Positions 26,429 to 35,559 are shown, numbered from the stretch's first letter. The stretch is 64,000 nucleotides of DNA from Pedobacter sp. AK013 (GCF_014205835.1 NZ_JACHCQ010000031.1:1-64000), one strand, 5' to 3'. Program-made: numbers and translations. The notes: generated by a model not told the origin, from the letters alone.

Positions 26429-27208
26429 AAAGATTAGGTTAGGATGAATGAACACGCATATATAAATGTTCGTTTGGTTATTTAAAGAGGACATATGCTA
26501 CCCATTTATATGGGCCACTCTTTTTTTAGTTTGAAATGTATAGGTTAAAGTGGTCTTAAATTAAAAAACAGATTTTCAGCGATATAAGGCTGATAAGCCT
26601 GTTTTGGTGGTTAGACAGTTAATGAAATTTTGTTATGAAGAAATTGAAGTAATCACTGAGCGTTTAGTGAGCTATAAGCAAGTTCACTAAACTTGATTGA
26701 ATGGTTAATTAGCATATGGCTTTTGGCGAAGCTTGATACTCTGTTGATCTTCAATGGGAGAAGAGTTTCTAAATACGAGGGTGATTTGGCGTTTTGCAGC
26801 ATAATTTAGTTTTTCATGATCGGTTAAACGGTTTGTTATCTCGAAGAACTGGTTATAGCATTTTAATGCTTACAACCATCAATTATCTTGATGGTGAATA
26901 CAGGATAATCAGGAACTATCATATTTTATACTTGGTTAAAACAAATTAAGCATAAAAAAAGTGCTGGTAGTGAGGGGTAATCTAATAAAAATGAGGGGGT
27001 AAACTCTTTTTATTTTTGCGATTATAGCCTTATCTTAAGTTTTTATATAAAGTATAGTTTTTATAAGCGTAAGAAATACGTTTATTTTTTATTCAATAAA
27101 TAAAAAAACAAAGAAAACAGAAGTGGTTTATGCCAATTTTTGGCCATTATCTGTCGCTTTAATTGATGTTTCCGGAATCTGGCGCTGCCGAAGAAGCGGC
27201 CGGTATAA
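26429..27208. other. Long gene-free region with several inverted repeats
   Basis: About 780 bp without a credible gene. It contains a 9-bp inverted repeat GTTTAGTGA/TCACTAAAC (26662-26692), an 8-bp one ACCATCAA/TTGATGGT (26875-26895) next to AGCATT/AATGCT, and a plus-strand TATTTTTG at 27011-27018 with no plus-strand gene after it. It presumably includes the ricin-lectin promoter; a small RNA is possible but unproven. Confidence 0.35.
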
Positions 27209-27240
27209 AAAATGATACCTTTAAAGGGTATCATTTTCTA
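27207..27240. terminator. Terminator downstream of the 121-aa membrane protein gene
   Basis: AAAATGATACC / GGTATCATTTT stem, 11 bp. On the minus strand it is followed by a T run. It lies 24 nt past the stop at 27262. Confidence 0.75.
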
Positions 27241-27261
27241 GTTATTACAAAGTCAGTCGAT

Positions 27262-27627
27262 TTATTTTTTATTAGCTTGAAGCTGCGTTGCTAACAATAC
27301 ACCTCCAAGGGCAGCAGTCAGAAAAAAACCTTCAAAAATCCGTAAACGCTTTTTTTCTTTAAAACCGCGATAAAAAGTATAAGCAGCTATAATACCTAAA
27401 CCCACATATTCTATATCTCTTTGTACTCTCTTTGATGAATCTTTGGGATTGATCAAAGCAATCTTCAATAACGTTTCAATTAAACTGATATTTTTAGAAA
27501 CGCCTCTTCTAATCTGTGCTTTACTTGCCGAAGCACCAAATTTTTTTGCCACTGTTTGTAGCCCGCTAGTGGTAATCTCGTTGATTAAATGTGTTTGAGT
27601 ATCTTTTTTTTCCATATCGCTTTTCAT
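27262..27627 (-). CDS. Small membrane protein of unknown function
   Basis: 121 aa (or 117 from the internal ATG at 27615). The basic N-terminal half includes KKFGASASKAQIRRG. Two hydrophobic segments follow near residues 74-86 (VGLGIIAAYTFYRGF) and 99-113 (GFFLTAALGGVLLATQL), each capped by Lys/Arg. I recognise no domain. It stands alone with its own terminator. Confidence 0.6.
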   Translation of the reverse strand: MKSDMEKKDTQTHLINEITTSGLQTVAKKFGASASKAQIRRGVSKNISLIETLLKIALINPKDSSKRVQRDIEYVGLGIIAAYTFYRGFKEKKRLRIFEGFFLTAALGGVLLATQLQANKK

Positions 27628-27788
27628 AAGTCCTATTATTTCAACGCCACTTATGGCATATAGTTTTGACTAATTTGAAAAAAGCGGAATATGGATCAGA
27701 TTCTATAAGTCTGCTTCTTCAATCAGATAATCCTTAATTCCTACTTCGATATGGTGACCAATTAATTTTTTTCTGTCTATTTTTAATA

Positions 27789-28541
27789 TCAGAACGCCGA
27801 ACGTCTTCCTCCGCCATCAACAACCGAAACAGTTCCAGTTACATATTTGGCACGTGGCGAAACGAGGAAGACAGCCATGTTTGCCATATCCTGCACTTCA
27901 CCAAAATCTTGCAGCGGTATTTCGCTTTCTGCATATTTCCGACGCTCATCACCAGGAAAATAGGGCCGGATGTTTTCGGTATCGATCAGTCCAGGTTGCA
28001 AACAGTTCACCCTAATTCCATATTTACCCAACTCGCCAGCAAGTTGTTTAGACCACATTGCAACAGCAGCCTTGGCAACAGCAGAAACATTCAACGATCG
28101 TAATTCATAAGTACTGGTTAAATTGAGTATTGTACCCTGCTTTCGGCTTATAAAATGCGGTAACAACGCTTGCGTGAGTAGTCTGGGGCGCTCAAAATCT
28201 AAGGCCATCGACCTAGTCCAGGGTTCTTCGGGCCCTGTGGCACCTACGGGCTGACTTTGCCCCGCATTATTAATGAGGATGTCAATATGGCCAAGTGCAG
28301 CTAAAGCCGCAGTGGCAATTTTTTGTGGTGCGTCAGGTGTTAGTAAATCCTGTGTAAAAACAACAGGCGTAGGGCTTCCTTCGGCAACGATCTCGTTGAA
28401 AAGGCTATCTAATGATTTTTGGTTGCGGCCCGTTATAAAAACTTTTACACCTTCTTTTGCCAGTTCTTTTGCTATTGCTCTACCAATTCCTTTAGAGGCC
28501 CCGGTTACCACTGCAGTTTTTCCGGTTAAATATAAGTCCAT
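27789..28541 (-). CDS. SDR family oxidoreductase with altered catalytic Tyr
   Basis: Rossmann-fold short-chain dehydrogenase, 250 aa. Present are the cofactor loop TGASKGIGRAIA (residues 14-25), GRN after beta2 (NADP preference), NNAG (91-94), NLTS with the active-site Ser, and PGLIDTEN. At the YxxxK site the sequence reads NVSAVAK, so Lys157 is preserved but position 153 is Ser instead of Tyr. It may be a divergent subfamily or catalytically altered. It is divergent from an HxlR regulator that probably controls it. Confidence 0.85.
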   Translation of the reverse strand: MDLYLTGKTAVVTGASKGIGRAIAKELAKEGVKVFITGRNQKSLDSLFNEIVAEGSPTPVVFTQDLLTPDAPQKIATAALAALGHIDILINNAGQSQPVGATGPEEPWTRSMALDFERPRLLTQALLPHFISRKQGTILNLTSTYELRSLNVSAVAKAAVAMWSKQLAGELGKYGIRVNCLQPGLIDTENIRPYFPGDERRKYAESEIPLQDFGEVQDMANMAVFLVSPRAKYVTGTVSVVDGGGRRSAF

Positions 28542-28605
28542 ATTTTCTTGTGATTAAATTGACCTTGCAATAATAACCCTTACCATGTATTTTTATAGCA
28601 TGCAC

Positions 28606-28634
28606 TACCATTTGTGTGGTACAAACAAATTTGT
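28606..28634. promoter_or_regulatory. Candidate operator between the SDR and HxlR genes
   Basis: TACCA (28606) pairs with TGGTA (28617), and a perfect 10-bp palindrome ACAAATTTGT occupies 28625-28634, just before the HxlR ATG at 28640. It is a plausible autoregulatory site. Confidence 0.35.
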
Positions 28635-28639
28635 AAGTA

Positions 28640-29005
28640 ATGACGGCAAGAAAAGAAAATTCTACCTATACCCTCAACGAAAAATTTATAACGGATTGCG
28701 ATCTGACCTATGCGGCCAACAAAATAGGAGGGAGATGGAAAATTATAATATTGGATAAACTTGGAAAGCGAAAAATGAGGTTTAACGAGCTGAAAAAAGA
28801 ATTTCCATATATATCAGAAAGGATGTTAACCTTACAGTTGCGGGCATTAGAGCATGATGAACTGGTTAAAAGAACCGTTTATGCGGCGGTTCCACCAAGG
28901 GTAGAATATGAACTAACTCCGATCGCATTAGAATTTCTCCCCATTTTTTGCCAATTAAGTGCCTGGGGAAAGAAGAATAAAATGCTAAAGAATAATAGAT
29001 CATAA
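28640..29005 (+). CDS. HxlR family transcriptional regulator
   Basis: 121-aa winged-helix regulator. Cys in ITDCDLTYAANKIGGRWKIIILDKL sits near the usual redox/ligand-sensing site of HxlR proteins. The recognition region FNELKKEFPYISERMLTLQLRALE and wing VPPRVEYELTP are clear. It is transcribed divergently from the SDR gene across 98 bp and is a likely repressor or activator of it, perhaps responding to a reactive electrophile. Confidence 0.9.
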   Translation: MTARKENSTYTLNEKFITDCDLTYAANKIGGRWKIIILDKLGKRKMRFNELKKEFPYISERMLTLQLRALEHDELVKRTVYAAVPPRVEYELTPIALEFLPIFCQLSAWGKKNKMLKNNRS

Positions 29006-29131
29006 ACCGTTAAAGTATGAACATATATATGCATAAATCAGCAGATATTGGTTACCTTTAATGGATTTGGCAGATGTTAATGCTGCAATCAGTTGATTAG
29101 TATATTTTAAAACGATATCGAGTTAAGTATT

Positions 29132-29437
29132 ATGGCAGAAGTTAAATTAAATATCCAAAAAGAAGAACCTAGCGCATTTGAACTTTATGATGAAGGTGAA
29201 AAATATGGAGAAATGGTTTTTGATATTCAGGGAGAAAATTTAACGGTTTATCATACCGAAATTGACCCCGAGAAAGAAGGCAAAGGTTATGCAAAACTAT
29301 TGCTAGATGCGATGGTAAATTATATACGAACAAATAACCTGAAGGTAATTCCACTGTGCCCTTATGTGCATTTGCAATTTAAACGACATGAAGAACTTTA
29401 TAAAGATATCTGGAACAAAGTGCGTGAAAACGACTAG
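29132..29437 (+). CDS. Small GNAT-type N-acetyltransferase (YjdJ-like)
   Basis: 101 aa matching the short Gcn5-related family with the acetyl-CoA region EKEGKGYAKLLLDAMVNYIR (near residue 48) and the conserved end IPLCPYVHLQFKRHEEL with a Cys near 76. These mini-GNATs bind acetyl-CoA; their acceptor is unknown. It is cytosolic and monocistronic. Confidence 0.82.
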   Translation: MAEVKLNIQKEEPSAFELYDEGEKYGEMVFDIQGENLTVYHTEIDPEKEGKGYAKLLLDAMVNYIRTNNLKVIPLCPYVHLQFKRHEELYKDIWNKVREND

Positions 29438-29574
29438 TCTATAATAATTATAGAATCAATTTCAGGAAAGTTACATTAATCAAGCATTTTGATCTGGATA
29501 TGTTGTGCGATATCGTCAAAGAAAATTAACTTTACCGAAAACCATTCAAATTCTTAAAACTTACTACGCACAAA

Positions 29575-30990
29575 ATGAAACTCGTAACCATTCAGAAAAA
29601 CGTTTTAGTAATTGCTTTAATATTGTTTTCGTTCGGAGGCTTTGCACAAGGTATTAATGCTGACGCATCAAAGAAACTCAATACACTTCAACAGCAGTTT
29701 GTTGATCTGCGTTTTGGCATGTTTATCCATTATAACATCCCAACTTACGCAAATGCAGATTGGCCTGATCCTGAAGCATCTCCGAAATTGTTCAATCCCA
29801 AAAAGCTCGACGCGAACCAATGGGCTAAAGCGGCAAAATCGGCTAATATGAGTTATGGCTGTTTAACCACTAAACACCACAGCGGATTTTGTATATGGGA
29901 TACCAAAAGCACCGATTATAATGTAATGAACAGTCCTTACGGAAAAGATGTGGTAAAACAATTTACCGATGCTTTCCGGGCAAATGGATTAAAAGTAATG
30001 CTTTATTATTCCATTTTGGATACACACCATAAATTGAGGCCCAATCAGATCACACCGAAACATATCGATATGATTAAACAGCAACTAACTGAGCTGTTAA
30101 CCAAATACGGCAAAATTGAAGCATTAATTATTGATGGTTGGGATGCGCCGTGGTCTAGAATATCTTATGATGATGTGCCTTTCGAGGATATTTATACTTT
30201 GATTAAAACGCTGCAGCCTGATTGTTTAGTGATGGATTTAAATGGGGCAAAATATCCATCAGAAGGACTTTATTATACCGATATTAAAACATACGAAATG
30301 GGCGCGGGCCAACGAATGCCTAAAGAGAGTAAAGTGATGCCAACTTTAGCTTGTTTGCCCATTAACAGCTCGTGGTTTTGGAAAACCGATTTTCCAACGG
30401 TTCCGGTAAGAAAGCCACAAGAAATTGTAGATGGCTTAATTAAACCTTTAAACGCTGCAAGTTGTAATTTTATTCTAAACGTAGCACCCAATAGAGATGG
30501 TTTAATTGATGATAATGCACTAGTTGCCTTAAAAGAAGTTGGTCAATTATGGAAAAACGAAGGGCCAACCAAAGCACTCCCACCATTGGGTTTGCCTATT
30601 ATTTCCAGTAACCTCGCCAAAAATCAGGCAAGCAACTCGAGCTGGAGCAACGATATGAATATTATGGATTTTGCAAATGATGATAGCTATAGGTCCTCAT
30701 GGGAATCGAACAGCGCTGTAACAAATCCTTGGTATGAAGTTGATTTTAAAAATGAAAAAGCCATAAATATGATTGTTGTGGCAGAACAAAAAGAAAACAT
30801 CGACACTTATGTACTTGAATATTGGAACGGTGTAGAATGGAAAAAAGCTTTTGACGGAAAAAACGAAGACCGCATTAAAATTCACCGTTTCGATCGTGTT
30901 TGGACCAGTAAAGTCCGCATCCGTATTACACATGCAAAAGAAACACCATCAATTGCCGAATTTCAGGTTTTTAATGAGCGGAGGTTATAA
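29575..30990 (+). CDS. Secreted GH29 alpha-L-fucosidase with C-terminal discoidin-like domain
   Basis: 471 aa with a signal peptide (residues 1-24, ending GGFAQG). The catalytic (beta/alpha)8 domain shows FGMFIHYN, the substrate His pair in TTKHHSGFCIWDTK and LIIDGWDAPW with the likely Asp nucleophile. From about residue 340 a discoidin (F5/8 type C)-like carbohydrate-binding domain follows (SWESNSAVTNPWYEVDF ... RVWTSKVRIRITHA). It hydrolyses terminal L-fucose from glycans in the periplasm or outside. No SusC/D pair is nearby, so this is not a full polysaccharide locus. Confidence 0.87.
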   Translation: MKLVTIQKNVLVIALILFSFGGFAQGINADASKKLNTLQQQFVDLRFGMFIHYNIPTYANADWPDPEASPKLFNPKKLDANQWAKAAKSANMSYGCLTTKHHSGFCIWDTKSTDYNVMNSPYGKDVVKQFTDAFRANGLKVMLYYSILDTHHKLRPNQITPKHIDMIKQQLTELLTKYGKIEALIIDGWDAPWSRISYDDVPFEDIYTLIKTLQPDCLVMDLNGAKYPSEGLYYTDIKTYEMGAGQRMPKESKVMPTLACLPINSSWFWKTDFPTVPVRKPQEIVDGLIKPLNAASCNFILNVAPNRDGLIDDNALVALKEVGQLWKNEGPTKALPPLGLPIISSNLAKNQASNSSWSNDMNIMDFANDDSYRSSWESNSAVTNPWYEVDFKNEKAINMIVVAEQKENIDTYVLEYWNGVEWKKAFDGKNEDRIKIHRFDRVWTSKVRIRITHAKETPSIAEFQVFNERRL

Positions 30991-31150
30991 TGCCAGTTGT
31001 TTTGGACGATCTGTTATTTCAATGTGTATAGATAGTGCATCTTCATCTATTATTTAATAGCCTTGCTCTATTTTTATTTCATTGAAAAGAAAGTAGCGAT
31101 ACTTTTATAACAAGAATCAAATCAACGGGACGATTTAGAGATCTTATTGG

Positions 31151-31178
31151 GGTTCCTCAGCAATGAGGAACCTTTTTT
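31151..31178 (+). terminator. Terminator of the fucosidase gene
   Basis: GGTTCCTCA / TGAGGAACC, 9-bp perfect stem with GCAA tetraloop and six T. Confidence 0.9.
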
Positions 31179-31226
31179 ATTTAGGGCCAGTAATATTGAC
31201 CAGATTTACAACATATTTTTCAGTAT

Positions 31227-32084
31227 TTACAGAACAGGATAATTTTTCTTAAAAAGCCTCACCAGGTTTTCTGCTATTACCTTGTTGCCTTTATCAGAAG
31301 GATGCAAACCATCATAAGTCATTTTCACCGCATCTAACGGATAAGGATAATCATCATTTTTGGGATTATAGGGAATGGAAGCAGATTCTGGATATTTATA
31401 GTTCTGGTATACTCCAGTTGAAGGATTTTTCAGCCTTTTAAATTTAACTGCTTTTTCAAGTTTGAGTTTTCGGTTATGATACAAGTCAACCACTGGGAAA
31501 TTTTCATGTTTTGCTATTTCGATGATGGCATTGGCAAACATTTCTAAAGTCTGCCCTTTTTTTGCTTTATAAGATCCGAATGCATTGTTGTTGGCATCGG
31601 CTATATATACAAAATCGTTGCGCTGTATCGGTGTAATAACTACAATTTTAGCACTTGGATTTAAACTCCTGATTTTATCGATAATGATGCGGTAAGCACC
31701 ACAGGTAGTACCTGCTCCAGTGTTATTAATATAATCGTTTAAAGAACCTACCGGGATGCCGTTCCACCAATCGTTTGTGCCCAGAAAAACAGAATATAAG
31801 TCTGATTGGACAATACCCAGGTTGTTGATTTCTTTTGCAATGCCAACCGTTGTCCAACCGTTATGACCTTGGTTAATATAACTGATGTTTGGCAAACGAT
31901 CTTTCACCCGGTCTAAATATCCCTTTTCAACCCGGTTACCTGTTTCATTTAAATGATTGTTAAGGTAGGTAATGGAGTCGCCGATAGCCGTCCATTTGAT
32001 TTCTTTTGCCGGGGTAAACGAAAAATTAATAATCAAGAGGAATAAAAGTGATGTAGTTAATTTTTTAAGGTTTTTTTTGCTCAT
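31227..32084 (-). CDS. Secreted SGNH/GDSL hydrolase
   Basis: 285 aa with a signal peptide. The SGNH blocks are WTAIGDSITYL (catalytic Ser, near residue 37), a Gly in NQGHNGWT, SVFLGTNDWW (Asn) and DGLHPSDKG (Asp/His, near 263). The family cleaves ester bonds, often acetyl or acyl groups on polysaccharides. It is convergent with the GH29 fucosidase, so a role in removing acetyl groups from glycans is possible but not shown. Confidence 0.85.
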   Translation of the reverse strand: MSKKNLKKLTTSLLFLLIINFSFTPAKEIKWTAIGDSITYLNNHLNETGNRVEKGYLDRVKDRLPNISYINQGHNGWTTVGIAKEINNLGIVQSDLYSVFLGTNDWWNGIPVGSLNDYINNTGAGTTCGAYRIIIDKIRSLNPSAKIVVITPIQRNDFVYIADANNNAFGSYKAKKGQTLEMFANAIIEIAKHENFPVVDLYHNRKLKLEKAVKFKRLKNPSTGVYQNYKYPESASIPYNPKNDDYPYPLDAVKMTYDGLHPSDKGNKVIAENLVRLFKKNYPVL

Positions 32085-32462
32085 GTTGTGTTAAAAATCA
32101 TAGTTAATCCATAGGTGAAGATCTGCGATGAATTTAGTTAGAAAATTTTAGGTTTTTGAAACAATCGGTCTTTTTAAAAATAGATATATGGATTTAAATT
32201 AAACATCTATTTTTTTGAGGTATTGGTCGATTTTAAGCTCAACTTACAGGGTGGTCTTTTATATTTATATTAATTCATCAATTATTAAAGGTTAAATAGT
32301 AAAAAGGGGGGCAGAAATGCCCCCTTTTTATTTTTGGTTATGCTGCCTTAAAAAAAATAGCGCATTGGCCATAATGGGCAGATTTTGTTGATAAGCTATC
32401 AGGCCAGGAAGCTTAATGGCAGTTAAAAATATTCTTCGATATGTTCATAGTGGTATATCGGC
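32085..32462. other. Intergenic region between SGNH hydrolase and D-cysteine desulfhydrase-like gene
   Basis: No gene is seen. It contains the hairpin at 32301-32330 (GGGGCA GAAA TGCCCC with A/T extensions), a probable terminator for the upstream minus-strand gene, and the promoter region of the SGNH gene. Confidence 0.5.
32301..32330. terminator. Probable bidirectional terminator hairpin
   Basis: AAAAAGGGGG..GCA GAAA TGC..CCCCTTTTT; the stem is strong and both flanks carry A/T runs. It lies about 130 nt past the stop of the PLP enzyme on the minus strand. Confidence 0.7.
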
Positions 32463-33332
32463 TTAAAACTTATCCCTCATCCCAAAGAGCCCCATCAGTC
32501 CTCCGGTATGGATGGCCAGTATTTTTTCTTCTGTACCAATAATGCCTTGTTGCTGAAGATCCTGGATGGCATAAAACATTTTTGCTGTATAAACAGGGTC
32601 TAGAAGCAGCCCGGTTTTTGCAGTAAAGCTTTTGATAAAGCTGATCAGTTCGGGGGTGGTTTTTGCATATCCGCCAAAATGATAATCGAGATGAAGCTCA
32701 AGGTGATCGGATATGGGTGTATATTTCGTTATTTCCTCTTTAATAAAGGTAGCGCCTTTTAACACGGGTATAATATGGAGTTTAGTATTTAAACCGTATT
32801 GCTGAATTCCCTTTAACAGACCTGCAGCCGTGGTTCCTGTTCCGGCAGCACAGAAAATGTGGTCATATGGCTCAACTAGTTCTTCAATTACCTCTGCACA
32901 GCCAATGGTGGCCTCAATAGATGCACCCCCTTCGTTTATAAAATAAGCTTGAGCGTCAGATGCAAAGTATTGATCAAACAATTGTTGTTTATCCCGGTAA
33001 CTTTCTCGGTTAGTAAAAATAAGTTCCATCCCAAATAAACTGCACAGCAATAACATCTCATTTTTTACTTCTTCTCCACGTACAAAAGCTGTTGCGGCTA
33101 AGCCCGATCTTGATGCTGCAGCTGCAGTAGCTACAAGGTGATTGGAGTAAGCACCTCCAAAAGTAACCAGATGCGTTTTGCAATCTGCTTTAGCCTTCGC
33201 TAAAATATATTTAAGCTTACGCCATTTATTCCCGGAAATATAAGGATCAATAAGATCATCCCGCTTAACAAACAGGTTATTAAAAGGCGCAAATGTTATT
33301 TTTTGTACTGGACTATATATTTCTTCGAACAC
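32463..33332 (-). CDS. ACC deaminase / D-cysteine desulfhydrase family PLP enzyme
   Basis: 289 aa, fold type II PLP enzyme. The Schiff-base Lys lies in YISGNKWRKLKY (near residue 36), followed by TFGGAYSNHLVATAAAA (substrate-binding) and the phosphate loop CAAGTGTTAAGLLKG (near 160). HTGGLMGLFGM closes the protein. It could deaminate ACC or release sulfide and pyruvate from D-cysteine; the two are not separable by eye, and D-cysteine desulfhydrase is the more common activity. The start is a GTG at 33332. Confidence 0.85.
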   Translation of the reverse strand: MFEEIYSPVQKITFAPFNNLFVKRDDLIDPYISGNKWRKLKYILAKAKADCKTHLVTFGGAYSNHLVATAAAASRSGLAATAFVRGEEVKNEMLLLCSLFGMELIFTNRESYRDKQQLFDQYFASDAQAYFINEGGASIEATIGCAEVIEELVEPYDHIFCAAGTGTTAAGLLKGIQQYGLNTKLHIIPVLKGATFIKEEITKYTPISDHLELHLDYHFGGYAKTTPELISFIKSFTAKTGLLLDPVYTAKMFYAIQDLQQQGIIGTEEKILAIHTGGLMGLFGMRDKF

Positions 33333-33344
33333 GTGTAAAAATAA

Positions 33345-33371
33345 AAAACACCCGAGTATTTCGGGTGTTTT
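33345..33371. terminator. Terminator after the DUF6588 gene
   Basis: AAAACACCCGA / TCGGGTGTTTT, 11-bp perfect stem with a GTATT loop. It also precedes the next gene on the minus strand, whose GTG start lies 13 nt downstream of it. Confidence 0.85.
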
Positions 33372-33396
33372 AAGTATTATTATATTCGAAAATTAA

Positions 33397-34425
33397 TTAT
33401 TTACCGATACCAAAGCCAAAGCCGGCATTAACCATGCTGTATTTTGCCTGGGTATATGAACCATAAAATTTAAAGAAACCAAACTTCAACTGAAAGCCTA
33501 AACTTCCCCTTACACCATCAATATCGGTTTGTTTCACCGAGATTGGATCAACATAAGTTGCATTGTTTCCGCCATCTTCAAATTTATAAGTACCAAGCGC
33601 CTTTAAATTGGTGTTAGAGGTTTGGTAACCGATGCTGGCAAAAGGAGTAAAAAACATGATTTTCTTAGAAACGATGGCATCAAAATTTACACCATTGAAT
33701 TTAGCATCAATACGTTGATCCGAATTTGCCGTATTATTGATATTCAAAGGCAAATTATATTTGTATTGGGTAAAGCCTCCAGCGATTGCGATATCTACAG
33801 GAACTAATTTCTCAGTAGCTGAGCCCATAAAAAGTGGCAGAAGTTCAATTTTTGCACCGAAGCCGATCATTGATAAGCTTCCTAAATCGCTGCCTAATTT
33901 AATCTTTGGCATTGCTCTTAAGGTAACATCAATGTTTTTGGGTAAGCCCAAAGTAGCCTGGATTTGTGAAGAAGGTACTACATGGAAACCTACGCCCTGT
34001 GGCAGGTTGAAGAATTTATTGGTCGGAATTCCACTACTTGTGTAAATCTGCATTTTACCACCTTCATGGTCATCGCCAAAGGCAGTAGGGCCTATAGATG
34101 ATGCGCCTGGGGCAGGTTTAATATTGCTTAGGCCTAATGTATTTACATCGTAGCTTCTGGCCGATTGTGGAACGAAAGCTGCTGAAGCGGAAACACGAAC
34201 ATCGAACTTTAAAAATCCCTTCGATTTGGCAGTATTCGACCATCCATCAGTTAAACCCAGGCCTAGACCTTTGTACAAAGGATCAAAATAGGCATTAACC
34301 AGTTTGGTTGCATCAGCCGGCCCACCAACAAATAGCCCCCCAACATCTTGTTGAGCACTTGCTTTTTGAGCCATTACCAATAAAAATAAGACACATAATG
34401 CCTTTAAAGCGTAACATTTTTTCAT
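33397..34425 (-). CDS. DUF6588 family outer-membrane protein
   Basis: 342 aa with a signal peptide (ending QKASAQ) and an N-terminal block DATKLVNAYFDPLYKGLGLGLTDGW followed by alternating strands, ending FGFFKFYGSYTQAKYSMVNAGFGFGIGK as in a beta-barrel. It matches the DUF6588 family, which is found in Bacteroidota without assigned function. It is monocistronic. It is probably a structural or transport porin-like protein, but that is a guess. Confidence 0.7.
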   Translation of the reverse strand: MKKCYALKALCVLFLLVMAQKASAQQDVGGLFVGGPADATKLVNAYFDPLYKGLGLGLTDGWSNTAKSKGFLKFDVRVSASAAFVPQSARSYDVNTLGLSNIKPAPGASSIGPTAFGDDHEGGKMQIYTSSGIPTNKFFNLPQGVGFHVVPSSQIQATLGLPKNIDVTLRAMPKIKLGSDLGSLSMIGFGAKIELLPLFMGSATEKLVPVDIAIAGGFTQYKYNLPLNINNTANSDQRIDAKFNGVNFDAIVSKKIMFFTPFASIGYQTSNTNLKALGTYKFEDGGNNATYVDPISVKQTDIDGVRGSLGFQLKFGFFKFYGSYTQAKYSMVNAGFGFGIGK

Positions 34426-34515
34426 ATAAATGATTTAGGATGATTTGATTGTACTAAAGATAGGGTTGTTTTTCCGAAAACTGCAATCATTAAAAAAATC
34501 TTGAGGTTAAAAGTT

Positions 34516-34523
34516 TATTTTTG
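34516..34523 (+). promoter_or_regulatory. Candidate -7 box for rluD
   Basis: TATTTTTG fits TAnnTTTG, ending 4 nt before the ATG at 34528. The predicted transcript would have almost no leader. No TTG at a normal -33 distance is evident. Confidence 0.35.
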
Positions 34524-34527
34524 TCCC

Positions 34528-35556
34528 ATGGAAAATGTGGTCGAATTGCAGGAATCAGAAGAGCAAGAATTATATGAACATTTAAAAATAATTGTCGATA
34601 AGGGGCAGTCTTTGCTGCGTATCGATAAGTTTTTGATGGTGCGCGTAGAAAATGCTTCGCGAAACCGTATTCAAAATGCAATTGATGCAGGGAATGTATT
34701 GGTTAATCAGAAACAGATAAAAGCGAGTTATAAGGTTAAACCTTATGATGAAATATCTATCGTTTTACCGCACCCACCGCGAGATACCGAAGTATATCCT
34801 GAAGATTTACCGCTCGATATTATTTACGAGGATAGCGATCTTTTGGTTGTAAATAAAGCTGCGGGGATGGTTGTACACCCTGGTTTTAACAATTATACCG
34901 GAACCTTGGTTAATGCTTTGGCATTTCATTTTGAGCAACTGCCGCAGTTACCTGGTAATGATGGCAGGCCAGGGTTAGTGCACCGTATTGATAAGGATAC
35001 TTCGGGTTTATTGCTGATCAGTAAAAATGAAAAATCGATTACTCACCTTGCACGCCAGTTTTTCGACCACAGCATTACCCGTAAATATATTGCACTGGTT
35101 TGGGGCGATATCGAAAGCGATGGAACAGTAACCGGTTATATTGGCAGAAGCGCGAAAGACCGCCGTGTGATGGATATTTATGATGATGAAGAAAAAGGGA
35201 AATGGTCTGTAACGCACTATAAAGTATTAAAGCGTTTGGGTTATGTTACCTTAATCAGTTGTGAGCTCGAAACAGGTCGTACGCACCAGATAAGAGCGCA
35301 TATGCAACATATTGGTCACCCACTTTTTAACGATGCCATGTATGGCGGTGATAAGATTTTAAAAGGGACTACGTTTAACAAGTACAAACAGTTTGTAGAT
35401 AATTGTTTTGAGTTGTTGCCCCGTCAGGCTTTACATGCGCAAAGTTTGGGGTTTATTCACCCAACCACCAAAGAGTATATGTATTTTGAATCGCCATTGC
35501 CGCCTGATTTTAAAGCCGGCTTAACCAAATGGGAAAATTATATCGCTACATCATAA
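34528..35556 (+). CDS. rluD: Ribosomal large subunit pseudouridine synthase D
   Basis: Converts uridines in helix 69 of 23S rRNA to pseudouridine. An S4-like domain (SLLRIDKFLMVRVENASRNRIQNAID) is followed by the catalytic domain with GLVHRIDKDTSGLLL, which contains the catalytic Asp, and GRTHQIRAHMQHIGHP. I chose the ATG at 34528 (MENVVELQ, 342 aa) rather than the TTG at 34501, since upstream residues add nothing conserved. It is cotranscribed with the class IV aminotransferase 3 nt downstream. Confidence 0.93.
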   Translation: MENVVELQESEEQELYEHLKIIVDKGQSLLRIDKFLMVRVENASRNRIQNAIDAGNVLVNQKQIKASYKVKPYDEISIVLPHPPRDTEVYPEDLPLDIIYEDSDLLVVNKAAGMVVHPGFNNYTGTLVNALAFHFEQLPQLPGNDGRPGLVHRIDKDTSGLLLISKNEKSITHLARQFFDHSITRKYIALVWGDIESDGTVTGYIGRSAKDRRVMDIYDDEEKGKWSVTHYKVLKRLGYVTLISCELETGRTHQIRAHMQHIGHPLFNDAMYGGDKILKGTTFNKYKQFVDNCFELLPRQALHAQSLGFIHPTTKEYMYFESPLPPDFKAGLTKWENYIATS

Positions 35557-35559
35557 AGT

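Noticed and set aside
27150..27205. Resemblance to a Nextera/Tn5 adapter (CTGTCGCTT ... CTGGCGCTGCCGAAGA)
   Set aside because: Only short scattered matches with an inserted spacer; the mosaic-end core is not present, and the stretch is inside continuous intergenic DNA, so contamination is not supported.
29575..32084. Polysaccharide utilisation locus around the GH29 fucosidase and SGNH hydrolase
   Set aside because: No SusC/SusD pair, no sigma/anti-sigma or hybrid regulator, and the two genes are convergent with separate terminators.
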